DNA of 26,481 nt. Source: JBBQVS01 sp964250805 (GTDB taxonomy: Bacteria; Chloroflexota; Ktedonobacteria; Ktedonobacterales; Ktedonobacteraceae). The stretch is from positions 1 to 26,481 of the forward strand of contig CAXUHG010000076.1 of assembly GCA_964250805.1 (NCBI GenBank). Direction: 5' to 3'. Each line of letters begins with the position of its first letter. Within the stretch, counting starts at the first letter, position 1. Position numbers and translations under genes: made by a program. This document shows positions 15,014 through 22,683 of this stretch, piece after piece. Under the pieces are notes generated by a model that saw nothing but the letters and a program-made list of their open reading frames with translations, was not told the DNA's origin and did not search any database.

Positions 15014-15970
15014 ATGTACTGTCAACGGTGTGGAACCATCAATCGAGCTTATGCGATCATATGTATCTCCTGTAGGACCTACCTGCAACCCTCGAAACCT
15101 CCTAATCAATACTCTACCGCGAAACTTGCCGCGGTGCAGCCGGAACAGCTACTTCAGAACCGCTATCGTCTGCTTACAACTCTCGGTCAAGGGGGCTTTG
15201 GCTCAGTTTTTAAGGCGCAAGATACCCTCGTTCAAAACAGAGTCGTGGCGATCAAAGAGATCGATCTCAACGGCCTCCAACAGCAGGACAGGCTCGATGC
15301 GACCGACTCGTTCAAGCACGAGGTACAAGTACTTTCTGACCTACAACATCCGGGCTTGCCCGGCCTCTACGACTACTTTACGGACGCTCAATATTGGTAT
15401 CTGGTGATGGATTTTATAGCGGGCGTGACGCTCGAACGCTATCTGGAACAGAGTATTGGCGGTCATTTCCTGCGGGTCATCGACGCTCTACGGGTGTGTA
15501 TCCAACTCTGCATCGTACTTGACTATCTCCACACGCATCACCCTCCGATTGTCTTTCGCGACCTCAAGCCCTCCAACGTCATGCTGTTGCCAAATGGTGG
15601 CGTGCGCTTGATAGACTTCGGTATCGCACGTTACTTTAAACCGGGGCAGTTCAAAGATACAATGGCCTTTGGCTCTCCTGGCTATGCCTCGCCAGAGCAA
15701 TATGGTAAGACGCAAACAACACCTATAGCCGACATCTATAGCCTCGGTGCTTTGCTCCATCAAATGCTCACAGGCAACGATCCGTGCGAGGTACCATTTC
15801 GCTTCCCACCCCTACACGACTATTCTTTGAGCAATATACCCACTATTCCATTGCAATTGCTTGACCGCCTTATTTCGCAGATGGTCGAACTCGACCCCAA
15901 CAAACGCCCCGGTAGCATGGCTCTTGTACGACAACAACTAACCTATATCGCCGAACAATGCGTGGTATGA
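15014..15970 (+). CDS. Zinc-ribbon Ser/Thr protein kinase without sensor domain
   Basis: The 318-residue protein has an N-terminal zinc ribbon (Cys3, Cys6, Cys17, Cys20). A full kinase domain follows at about 50-315: GQGGFGSVFKA, Lys81, Glu103, FRDLKPSN (Asp183, Asn188), DFG 201-203 and SPEQYG. It is a close paralogue of the kinase part at 9755. The FRD in place of HRD, YFKPGQ-KDT and the APEQYGK-like activation loop are shared, but it ends where the WD40 part begins in the other gene. There is no transmembrane segment. TAGGGA lies about 4-5 nt before the ATG. The stop is followed by degenerate fragments of the palindromic repeats. Confidence 0.9.
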   Translation: MYCQRCGTINRAYAIICISCRTYLQPSKPPNQYSTAKLAAVQPEQLLQNRYRLLTTLGQGGFGSVFKAQDTLVQNRVVAIKEIDLNGLQQQDRLDATDSFKHEVQVLSDLQHPGLPGLYDYFTDAQYWYLVMDFIAGVTLERYLEQSIGGHFLRVIDALRVCIQLCIVLDYLHTHHPPIVFRDLKPSNVMLLPNGGVRLIDFGIARYFKPGQFKDTMAFGSPGYASPEQYGKTQTTPIADIYSLGALLHQMLTGNDPCEVPFRFPPLHDYSLSNIPTIPLQLLDRLISQMVELDPNKRPGSMALVRQQLTYIAEQCVV

Positions 15971-16087
15971 TACAGCTAATGTAGGGACCTTGATTTTTGA
16001 CGATGAACAAAACAACGTGGGAATATGTGCCAATTGATGCTCACAAGGGGCAATACACTTCAAGTACGTGCAATCTATGGTGGAACC

Positions 16088-16184
16088 AGCGGACGCCCAC
16101 AAGGGGCTACCCTACTATATATATTCCGCGTGCATAGCACGCAAAAGCGTTGTATAGTAGGGTAGCCCCTTGTAGGCGTCCGCT
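16088..16184. repeat. Palindromic repeat element E4 (32-nt arms with inner hairpin)
   Basis: Arms 16088-16119 and 16153-16184 are inverted copies of 32 nt with one mismatch. The loop contains its own stem, GCGTGC-ATA-GCACGC (16128-16142). The arms match those of E1 closely, including CGGACGCCCACAAGGGGCTA and CCCTACTATA, except that E1 has one extra A before CCCTAC. A decayed copy of the middle (CTCACAAGGGGC) lies at 16040-16051. The element stands between the second kinase and the acyl-CoA dehydrogenase gene. Confidence 0.88.
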
Positions 16185-16239
16185 GTGCCCATCCAGCATC
16201 GTCCGTCGATTACTCTATCACGCCAAAAGAGGATTACAC

Positions 16240-17385
16240 ATGAACTTTGATCTCAACGAAGAGCAATCAGATATCCGCGACACAGTACGTCGCTTCACAG
16301 AACAAGAGATTACGCCACATGCGGCGGAATGGGACGAGACGAGTACCTTTCCACGCCCAGTATACACAAAGATGGCGGAACTGGGTTTAATGGGCATGAC
16401 CACACCGGAGGACTACGGCGGCACAATGCTCAGTCGCCTCATGGGTGCCATCGTCTACGAAGAACTAGCAAAGGGCGAGATGGCAACCGCCGTTGGCCTC
16501 TCGGTTCACAACATGGTGACAGGCTCTATTGCTCGCTTTGGCAATCCCGAACAACGCCAGCAATGGGCATCACGTCTAGCTATTGGCGAACTGCTTGGCG
16601 CGTTTTCGCTGAGTGAAGCGGCATCTGGTTCAGATGCCGCCAGCCTGCAATGTCGGGCGGAGCGCAATGGTGATGAGTATGTCTTGAACGGCTCCAAACT
16701 GTGGGTCACAAACGGCGGTGAGGCCGATATCTACCTGCTAATGGTACGCACAACACAAGTAAAGGGGGCGGCAGGTATCACCTGTCTCGTCGCCGAAAAA
16801 GGCACTTCCGGCTTCTCTTTTGGTAAAACCGAGCGCAAAATGGGTCTACATTCCTCTCCCACGCGCGAACTCCTCTTCGAGAATTGCCGCATTCCCGTCA
16901 CCAATCGCATCGGAGAAGAGGGGCAAGGCTTCAAAATCGCCCTCGCCTCCCTCGATGGTGGGCGCATCAATATTGGAGCAGTCGCGGTCGGAGTCGCACA
17001 GGCAGCGTTCGATACGGCACGAAACTACACCCTCGAACGCGAACAATTTGGCAAACCGATAGCCACGCTGCAAGGCATACAATTTATGCTCGCGGATATG
17101 GCAATGCGAATCGAAGCCTCACGCCTCCTCGTGTACGAGGCCGCTCATAAGCTTGACACCGGACAGAACGCGGGCATGTACGCAGCAATGGCAAAGTGCT
17201 TTGCCACCGACTCAGCAATGGAGATTACCACCAATGCCGTCCAGATACTCGGTGGTGCTGGCTACGTCCGTGACTATCCCACCGAACGCTATATGCGCGA
17301 TATCAAAGTCTCGCAGATTTTTGAAGGCACAAACCAGATTCAACGCGTCGTCATCGCGCGAGCCTTACTGGGAACTATGCGCTAG
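16240..17385 (+). CDS. Acyl-CoA dehydrogenase
   Basis: This FAD-dependent enzyme forms the alpha-beta double bond of acyl-CoA and passes electrons to ETF. The 381 residues span the whole family fold: N-terminal helices (1-115), a beta domain with AFSLSEAASGSD and WVTNGGEADIYLLM, and a C-terminal helical domain. That last domain contains REQFGKPIATLQGIQFMLADM, QILGGAGYVRDYPTERYMRD and IFEGTNQIQR. The catalytic base is expected at Glu362 in IFEGTNQ, the position used by short-chain and butyryl-type enzymes. Chain-length preference cannot be fixed from this. ATG 16240 is preferred because AGAGGA precedes it by 6 nt; an in-frame start at 16150 lies in the repeat arm and is unlikely. No other beta-oxidation genes are adjacent. 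Confidence 0.93.
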   Translation: MNFDLNEEQSDIRDTVRRFTEQEITPHAAEWDETSTFPRPVYTKMAELGLMGMTTPEDYGGTMLSRLMGAIVYEELAKGEMATAVGLSVHNMVTGSIARFGNPEQRQQWASRLAIGELLGAFSLSEAASGSDAASLQCRAERNGDEYVLNGSKLWVTNGGEADIYLLMVRTTQVKGAAGITCLVAEKGTSGFSFGKTERKMGLHSSPTRELLFENCRIPVTNRIGEEGQGFKIALASLDGGRINIGAVAVGVAQAAFDTARNYTLEREQFGKPIATLQGIQFMLADMAMRIEASRLLVYEAAHKLDTGQNAGMYAAMAKCFATDSAMEITTNAVQILGGAGYVRDYPTERYMRDIKVSQIFEGTNQIQRVVIARALLGTMR

Positions 17386-17440
17386 ACACAAATCCATTTC
17401 TTTCAAGTATCGAATTTCATAAATGTGCCGAAAAATAAAA

Positions 17441-17470
17441 GAGGAGAGGTTACATACTTTTACCTCTCTC
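17441..17470. terminator. Weak hairpin between acyl-CoA dehydrogenase and the secreted protein gene
   Basis: GAGAGGT (17444-17450) pairs with ACCTCTC (17462-17468) around an 11-nt loop. A T-run follows on neither strand. It could be a degenerate terminator or a 5' UTR hairpin of the next gene. Confidence 0.3.
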
Positions 17471-17496
17471 CACACAGCACTTGAAAGGAAACCGTT

Positions 17497-18249
17497 TTGC
17501 GTAAATATCGTTTCTTGCTAGGTGTTGTTCTCTTCCTCCTCGTTTGCCAACTATCGGGTACCACGAGTTCCCATGCATTTGCGGATTCAGGACCGCCTTC
17601 TGCATTTCTCACCATGTCCGGTATAAACAATCTGGAAGACGACGCCTCACAGTGGAGCATCTATCACGATCAAGGCTATACGCAGGGAACACTACAAAAC
17701 GTTGACATACAAAACGTTAACACGCTCAAGGTGACGCTTCTACATAGCTCACAAGACTATGCCGATATTCATGCGTATCGTAACCTGCCCGCTGTTACGA
17801 ACGCTACTCAATTCAGCATGGATGTCTCTTTCTACTATCCCTACGAAAGGCAGGTGCAGGCACTAGAATTTACGATGGATTCATGGGTCAACAATGTTCG
17901 TTGGGAGTGGGCACTGCAATGGCAGGCCGTTCCATCTGGGAAAACTACTCAGGCTTCGCCGAAAGGGTGGCGTGTCTGGACAGGAAGCACATGGCAAGAT
18001 ATACAGGTGACGCAAGATTTGCAAAACAATACATGGCATACGCTCCATCTTTATGGCAATATCGTCAACGGACAAGTCCATTATGTCGGCTTTAACTGTG
18101 ACGATGTGTATACTGATATGAGCCAGTACACATTCGCACCTGTTGCCTCTTCAGGTAATAAACTGGCTGTCGGCGTGCAGTTAGATGGCAACTACGACGA
18201 ACAATCATATCCTGTGTACTACAATGCTGTAAACTTGCACTATCAGTAG
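17497..18249 (+). CDS. Secreted protein of unknown function
   Basis: The 250-residue protein has a clear Sec signal peptide: MRKYRF, a hydrophobic core LLGVVLFLLVCQLSG, and likely cleavage after SHAFA (residue 29). The mature part is rich in aromatic, Asn and Gln residues with alternating strands (LKVTLLH, ATQFSMDVSFYY, QALEFTMDSW, NTWHTLHLYGNIVNGQVHYVGFNCD). This pattern resembles a jelly-roll, lectin- or glucanase-like beta-sandwich. No catalytic motif can be named, and no cell-wall anchor is visible. The TTG start has GAAAGGA 7 nt upstream and gives the signal peptide its normal length. The gene ends directly at a strong hairpin. Confidence 0.72.
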   Translation: MRKYRFLLGVVLFLLVCQLSGTTSSHAFADSGPPSAFLTMSGINNLEDDASQWSIYHDQGYTQGTLQNVDIQNVNTLKVTLLHSSQDYADIHAYRNLPAVTNATQFSMDVSFYYPYERQVQALEFTMDSWVNNVRWEWALQWQAVPSGKTTQASPKGWRVWTGSTWQDIQVTQDLQNNTWHTLHLYGNIVNGQVHYVGFNCDDVYTDMSQYTFAPVASSGNKLAVGVQLDGNYDEQSYPVYYNAVNLHYQ

Positions 18250-18331
18250 GGACGGATTATGCGGTTTAAGCAAATAACGAGGGGATTTTCAATCCCCTCG
18301 TTATTTGCTTAAACCGCATAATCGGCCCTTA
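18247..18331. repeat. Palindromic element E5 (33-bp perfect stem, 3-nt loop)
   Basis: Bases 18255-18287 and 18291-18323 are perfect inverted copies with only TTC between. The outer ends carry GTAGGGACG on the left and GGCCCTTACC on the right, resembling the GTAGGGACC ends of E3, E6 and E7. The stem interior (GCGGTTTAAGCAAATAACGA) is not shared with them. It begins at the stop codon of the secreted protein and could act as its terminator. Confidence 0.85.
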
Positions 18332-18475
18332 CCACATATCACCACATGAACATTGACCTATACCACCCTATTGAAATTTCCAATTCACACGATAGATAAC
18401 AGTAGCAACATGTGAGTTGTCGGATTCCGAAGCGGAAGTGTAGCGAGACGATAGCATCGTTAGAGGAGTGGGAAT

Positions 18476-20974
18476 ATGAGTACGACAAACAAATATACGA
18501 AAGAAGCACGACAAACGTTAGTCTTCGCAAAAGAAGAGGCACTGCGTCTGAGACATCGAGCGATTAGCCCAGAGCATCTGTTACTCGGTCTGCTTCGTGT
18601 CAACGATATTCTGATTGAAAATATATTTGAGTCGTTACATCTCAATACAACACGCGTGACGCAAGCCATAGAATTTGTGATTGGGCGTGGCAACAAAGTC
18701 CATCTGAGCGATCCAGCATTGAACGCTGCCGCACGCTACGTCATTGCGAACGCAGAGGTAGAAGCTGCGCGAGCTGCTAGCGACCTGATTGGTATCGAGC
18801 ATCTGCTGCTGGGTATACTTGGCGAGGAAAATGGAGCCGCGGCAAGCGTTCTAGCAAGCTTCAACATGTCTCTCGAATCAGTACGCGAGCATCTCGTACA
18901 ACTGGCAAGCACCCCAAATGAACTGGCGCAACAACCATCATTCTCGCAAGAATACCAAGCTCGCTATGATGCGACGCCGACCCTGAATGAAGTGAGCCGT
19001 GACCTCACAGCGGCGGCACTGATGGATACACTCGATCCCATGATTGGGCGCGAGGAAGAGTTGGAGCGGACTATGCAAATTCTTTCGCGCCGCTCGAAGA
19101 ACAATCCCGTCTTGCTCGGCGCGGCTGGCGTTGGCAAGACAGCCATCGCGGAGGGGCTGGCCCAGCGCATCATCGAGGGGAAAGTACCTGAAAATTTGCT
19201 CAACAGACGCGTGGTCTCCCTTGATGTGGCAATGCTCACAGTAGGCACCAAGTTTCGCGGTGACTACGAAGAGCGACTCAAGAAGATTATGCAGGAGATT
19301 CTCGACGATAAGGGCATCATCATGGTCATCGACGAGTTACATACACTCATGAGTAGCGGCGTCGCCGATGGCTCGGTAGATGCCGCCAATCTCTTCAAAC
19401 CGATGCTAGCTCGCGGCGAGTTTCAGTGTATCGGTGCCACAACCTATGACGAATACCGCAAGACGATAGAGGGTGATCCGGCTCTTGAGCGGCGTTTTCA
19501 GCCCGTTCAAGTACGCGAGACAAACGAGCGCGAAACACTCGCTATTCTGCATGGATTGCGCTCACGCTATGAGGCATACCACCATGTCATACTCAGTAAC
19601 GAGGCACTGAAGGCAGCGGTTCAGATGTCCTCTCGTTACATTCAAGGGCGTTTCCAGCCCGACAAGTCGATAGACCTGATAGATGAGGCTGCGTCCAGCC
19701 TACGCGTGCAACAGACGGTGGTACCAGAGGCGATTCGCCAGTTACGAGACCGAATCGTGCTTGTACAGCACGACAAAGACCACGAGGTACGCCAACACAA
19801 CTTCGCCTTGGCTTCTTTACAACGCGCACAAGAACTACGTCTGCGCCAGGAATTGCAAAAACTAGAATATGAGTGGCGTATGCAGCAGATCCAACAGACA
19901 CCTACCATTACAGAGCAGCATATCGCGGGAATTGTTGCGAAATGGACGGGTATACCGGTGGCACAGATCGCACTGGAAGAGGCACAACACCTGCTCGTAT
20001 TAGAGGAAGATTTGCATAAGCGCGTCATTGGTCAACACGAGGCAGTACAAGCTGTGGCGAGAGCAGTGCGTCGCTCACGCACCAACCTACGCGATAGTCG
20101 CCGTCCCATCGGCTCGTTCCTCTTCGTCGGTCCAACAGGTGTTGGCAAGACAGAGCTAGCCAGTGCGCTGGCAGGAACCCTTTTCGGCGATGAGAGTGCT
20201 ATGCTCAAGCTCGACATGTCAGAATTTATGGAGCAACACTCGGTTTCACGGCTTATCGGTTCTCCTCCGGGCTATGTTGGGCATGACAGCGCGGGTCAGT
20301 TGACCGAGGCGGTACGTCGTCGTCCCTATAGCGTCGTCTTGTTTGACGAAATCGAGAAGGCACATCCCAAGATTTTCGACCTGTTGTTGCAAATTCTCGA
20401 TGATGGTTGCTTGACCGATACACACGGGCAAACGGTAGATTTTCGCAATACGATTGTGATTATGACCTCAAATGTGGGCACGGCTCGTCTCAAAGCGAAT
20501 CCTATTACCTTCACATCGCGGCACATAAGTGAGCAAGAAGAGCTAGACGCGGCCCATGAGCAATTGCGTAGCAGAGTCACACCAGCGTTAAAAGAGATGT
20601 TCAAGCCAGAGCTGCTCAACCGTATCGACGAAATCGTGCTTTTCCACGCATTAGAGCAGACGCACCTACACGAGATTGTAAATATCATGATCGAGCAGAC
20701 ACAAAAACGTCTTGCCGCACAAGCAATCACGATGGAGGTCAGCGCAAAAGCTCGACATCTGCTGGTCAAACGTGGCTACGATCCCGTCTACGGGGCACGT
20801 CCACTGCGCCGTACAGTGCAAAGCATGCTCGAAGACATGTTAGCCGAAGCCATCCTGCAAGGCGAATGTGTAGCCAACGACACAATCGTTGTCGATGCCG
20901 CAAATGATATACTGTGCATTCATCGTCATGCACCAGCTTTGATGACAATAGCAACAGGCTTCGAGGCAGCGTAA
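18476..20974 (+). CDS. clpC: ClpC-type AAA+ unfoldase
   Basis: This is a Hsp100 ATPase that unfolds proteins, usually for ClpP. The 832 residues contain two Clp N-terminal repeats (about 1-75 and 80-145). D1 has Walker A GAAGVGKT (215-222) and Walker B VIDELH (Asp286, Glu287). A short middle domain at about 410-480 is too short for ClpB. D2 has GPTGVGKT (552-559), LFDEIEKAH (Asp624, Glu625) and YGARPLRR near the end. The ClpP-docking loop, normally [ILV]-G-[FL], reads Ile677-Thr678-Phe679 in the expected place, so ClpP binding may be altered. A purine-rich GAGGAGTGGGA precedes the ATG. I see no CIRCE or CtsR operator upstream. A strong terminator follows. Confidence 0.92.
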   Translation: MSTTNKYTKEARQTLVFAKEEALRLRHRAISPEHLLLGLLRVNDILIENIFESLHLNTTRVTQAIEFVIGRGNKVHLSDPALNAAARYVIANAEVEAARAASDLIGIEHLLLGILGEENGAAASVLASFNMSLESVREHLVQLASTPNELAQQPSFSQEYQARYDATPTLNEVSRDLTAAALMDTLDPMIGREEELERTMQILSRRSKNNPVLLGAAGVGKTAIAEGLAQRIIEGKVPENLLNRRVVSLDVAMLTVGTKFRGDYEERLKKIMQEILDDKGIIMVIDELHTLMSSGVADGSVDAANLFKPMLARGEFQCIGATTYDEYRKTIEGDPALERRFQPVQVRETNERETLAILHGLRSRYEAYHHVILSNEALKAAVQMSSRYIQGRFQPDKSIDLIDEAASSLRVQQTVVPEAIRQLRDRIVLVQHDKDHEVRQHNFALASLQRAQELRLRQELQKLEYEWRMQQIQQTPTITEQHIAGIVAKWTGIPVAQIALEEAQHLLVLEEDLHKRVIGQHEAVQAVARAVRRSRTNLRDSRRPIGSFLFVGPTGVGKTELASALAGTLFGDESAMLKLDMSEFMEQHSVSRLIGSPPGYVGHDSAGQLTEAVRRRPYSVVLFDEIEKAHPKIFDLLLQILDDGCLTDTHGQTVDFRNTIVIMTSNVGTARLKANPITFTSRHISEQEELDAAHEQLRSRVTPALKEMFKPELLNRIDEIVLFHALEQTHLHEIVNIMIEQTQKRLAAQAITMEVSAKARHLLVKRGYDPVYGARPLRRTVQSMLEDMLAEAILQGECVANDTIVVDAANDILCIHRHAPALMTIATGFEAA

Positions 20975-20996
20975 TAAACCATACAATCCAAGCAAA

Positions 20997-21034
20997 AGGC
21001 GATGAACCGCAAAATTGTGGTTCATCGCCTTTTT
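20997..21034 (+). terminator. Intrinsic terminator of clpC
   Basis: AGGCGATGAACCGC (20997-21010) pairs with GTGGTTCATCGCCT (21017-21030), 14 positions with one wobble, over a 6-nt loop and followed by TTTT. It lies 22 nt after the clpC stop. An A-rich run before the stem makes it partly bidirectional. Confidence 0.8.
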
Positions 21035-21143
21035 GGTAGGGACCGATTTATAGCGTCCTAGGGGTGGGGCGGCGGGGCGCACGTCGTCAACAGAGAACCA
21101 TTGCCCCTCCCATCCCCCAGGACGTGATAAATCGGTCCCTACC
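21034..21143. repeat. Palindromic repeat element E6 behind clpC
   Basis: The outer arms are TGGTAGGGACCGATTTAT-x-GCGTCC at 21034-21058 and its inverted copy, with changes, at 21119-21143. The arms continue as G-rich (21060-21077) and C-rich (21102-21118) strands that pair imperfectly. The outer ends match E3 and E7. Confidence 0.82.
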
Positions 21144-21200
21144 ATTATCAAACAAACACAAAACGCCAAAATGCAATATAATGGCTTTGTACTGGACACT

Positions 21201-21230
21201 TTGCTCATGATGAAACGTGATACCTATAAG
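21201..21230 (+). promoter_or_regulatory. Candidate promoter for gnd
   Basis: TTGCTC (21201-21206) and TATAAG (21225-21230) have an 18-nt spacer. The start would be near 21237, about 55 nt before the gnd ATG. Confidence 0.4.
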
Positions 21231-21290
21231 AGATACAGTTAGGAGAACTTGTCTTGTACACATTGGCAACGATTAGAAAGGAATTTCATA

Positions 21291-22361
21291 ATGGAACTTG
21301 GATTGATTGGTCTGGGTCGCATGGGTGCAAACATGGCGAAGCGACTCCTCCGCAATGGTCATACCGTCATTGGCTCTGCGCGTCACGACAGCACGGTACA
21401 GGCAGCGTTAGATGAAGGAGCAATCACAAAGGGCACGACCTCTTTAGAGGAGCTGGTTAAACAACTCGCTCAGCCTCGTGCGGTCTGGCTCATGGTGCCA
21501 GCGGCCTCGGTTGATGCAACGCTAGAGGTGCTTATTCCGTTGCTAGCACAGGATGATGTTATCATCGATGGTGGCAACTCGTACTATCACGACGATATTC
21601 GCCGTGCCGAGACGCTCAAGAAGTTTGGCATTCATTATCTTGACGCTGGCGTAAGTGGTGGCGTCTGGGGTCTGGATCGTGGCTACTGTCAGATGATCGG
21701 TGGCGAACACGAAATCGTACAACGGCTTGACCCTATCTTCTCTACCCTCGCTCCTGGTGTTGGCGCAGTCGAGCGCACACCTGGTCGAGAGAAGGTGCAG
21801 GGAAGTACAGCCGAGCAGGGCTATTTCCACTGTGGTCCACACGGTGCAGGCCACTTTGTGAAGATGGTTCACAACGGCATAGAGTACGGCATCATGGCAG
21901 CCTATGCTGAGGGACTCAACATCCTCAAGCACGCGAACATCGGCAACGAGCAACAGACGATTGATGCTGAAACAGCACCTATCGCCAGTCCAGACTACTA
22001 CAAATACGACCTGGATATACCAGAAATCGCCGAGTTGTGGCGTCGTGGTAGCGTAATTGGCTCATGGTTGCTCGACCTGACGGCTGGCGCGTTGCTTGAT
22101 AATCCCTCGCTCGACAAATTCAAAGGTCGTGTCTCCGACTCTGGTGAGGGTCGCTGGACTATTGCCGCCGCCATTGACGAAGGTGTGCCAGCCTTTGTGC
22201 TAACGGCAGCCCTCTACGAACGCTTCAGTTCACGCGGTCTTGCCGAATACGGCAACAAAATCATGTCTGCCATGCGTTTCCAGTTCGGCGGACACCACGA
22301 AACCGAGGAGGCACCAAGTCAAACCCAGCGCTCACCAGAAGCGGGTGCTGGCGCAATCTAA
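21291..22361 (+). CDS. gnd: 6-phosphogluconate dehydrogenase (decarboxylating), short GndA-like form
   Basis: The enzyme oxidises and decarboxylates 6-phosphogluconate to ribulose 5-phosphate in the pentose phosphate pathway. The 356 residues show the Rossmann start GLIGLGRMGANM, IIDGGNSYYHDD, the substrate loop DAGVSGGVWGL, and the catalytic segment HCGPHGAGHFVKMVHNGIEYG with Lys191, Asn195 and Glu198. SDSGEGRW (about 282-289) is typical of the short ~300-residue dehydrogenases rather than the 470-residue dimeric type. After the normal end (about 335) comes a 20-residue Glu/Ser/Ala tail. The cofactor is uncertain: the residues after the second strand read SARHDS, so Arg31 might allow NADP. 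ATG 21291 has AGAAAGGA 8 nt upstream; an earlier TTG at 21249 is less likely. Confidence 0.92.
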   Translation: MELGLIGLGRMGANMAKRLLRNGHTVIGSARHDSTVQAALDEGAITKGTTSLEELVKQLAQPRAVWLMVPAASVDATLEVLIPLLAQDDVIIDGGNSYYHDDIRRAETLKKFGIHYLDAGVSGGVWGLDRGYCQMIGGEHEIVQRLDPIFSTLAPGVGAVERTPGREKVQGSTAEQGYFHCGPHGAGHFVKMVHNGIEYGIMAAYAEGLNILKHANIGNEQQTIDAETAPIASPDYYKYDLDIPEIAELWRRGSVIGSWLLDLTAGALLDNPSLDKFKGRVSDSGEGRWTIAAAIDEGVPAFVLTAALYERFSSRGLAEYGNKIMSAMRFQFGGHHETEEAPSQTQRSPEAGAGAI

Positions 22362-22372
22362 TCTAACGTCAC

Positions 22373-22589
22373 GCTCAATTCATTGAGCAGCGGACGCGAT
22401 AAATCTGGTCCCTACGAAGGTGTGTCATTTGAACATTGACGATTTTTCGTAGGGACCAGATTTATCGCGTCCGAGGCGTGATTTATCACGCGAGATCAGG
22501 TCTGATACGGCTTGTAGATAAGACTCGTCAAGATGTCGCTCAATGAATTGAGCAACGGACGCCATAAATGTGGTCCCTACGAAAATCGC
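22373..22589. repeat. Composite palindromic repeat E7 behind gnd
   Basis: Three arms of the E3 type occur here. Two are in the same orientation (22373-22420 and about 22537-22589, each with a GCTCAAT-ATTGAGC inner palindrome, CGGACGC and GGTCCCTACGAA). One is inverted (22441-22474, CGATTTTTCGTAGGGACC to GCGTCCG). The outer pair 22441-22474 / 22557-22589 forms a complete element. The first arm is probably the remnant of a second. The sequence from 22590 to 22683 shows nothing recognisable. Confidence 0.85.
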
Positions 22590-22683
22590 CGAATCAAGGT
22601 TGGAGGACTAGTAGGGGTATAATTGAATTAGACGCATCCAAATTCACGCTCCTTTATCGCTCCACTTTACATTAGTCCCATAC

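Noticed and set aside
14953..15979. 13-nt direct repeat ATGATACAGCTAA at 14953-14965 and 15967-15979 flanking the second kinase gene
   Set aside because: Tempting as an insertion scar, but a few exact 13-mer repeats are expected by chance in 26 kb, and one copy overlaps the stop codon. No other sign of insertion.
18339..18475. CIRCE or CtsR heat-shock operator upstream of clpC
   Set aside because: No TTAGCACTC-N9-GAGTGCTAA or tandem heptad operator was found. Only a weak TTGAAA-18-GATAAC promoter-like pair is visible.
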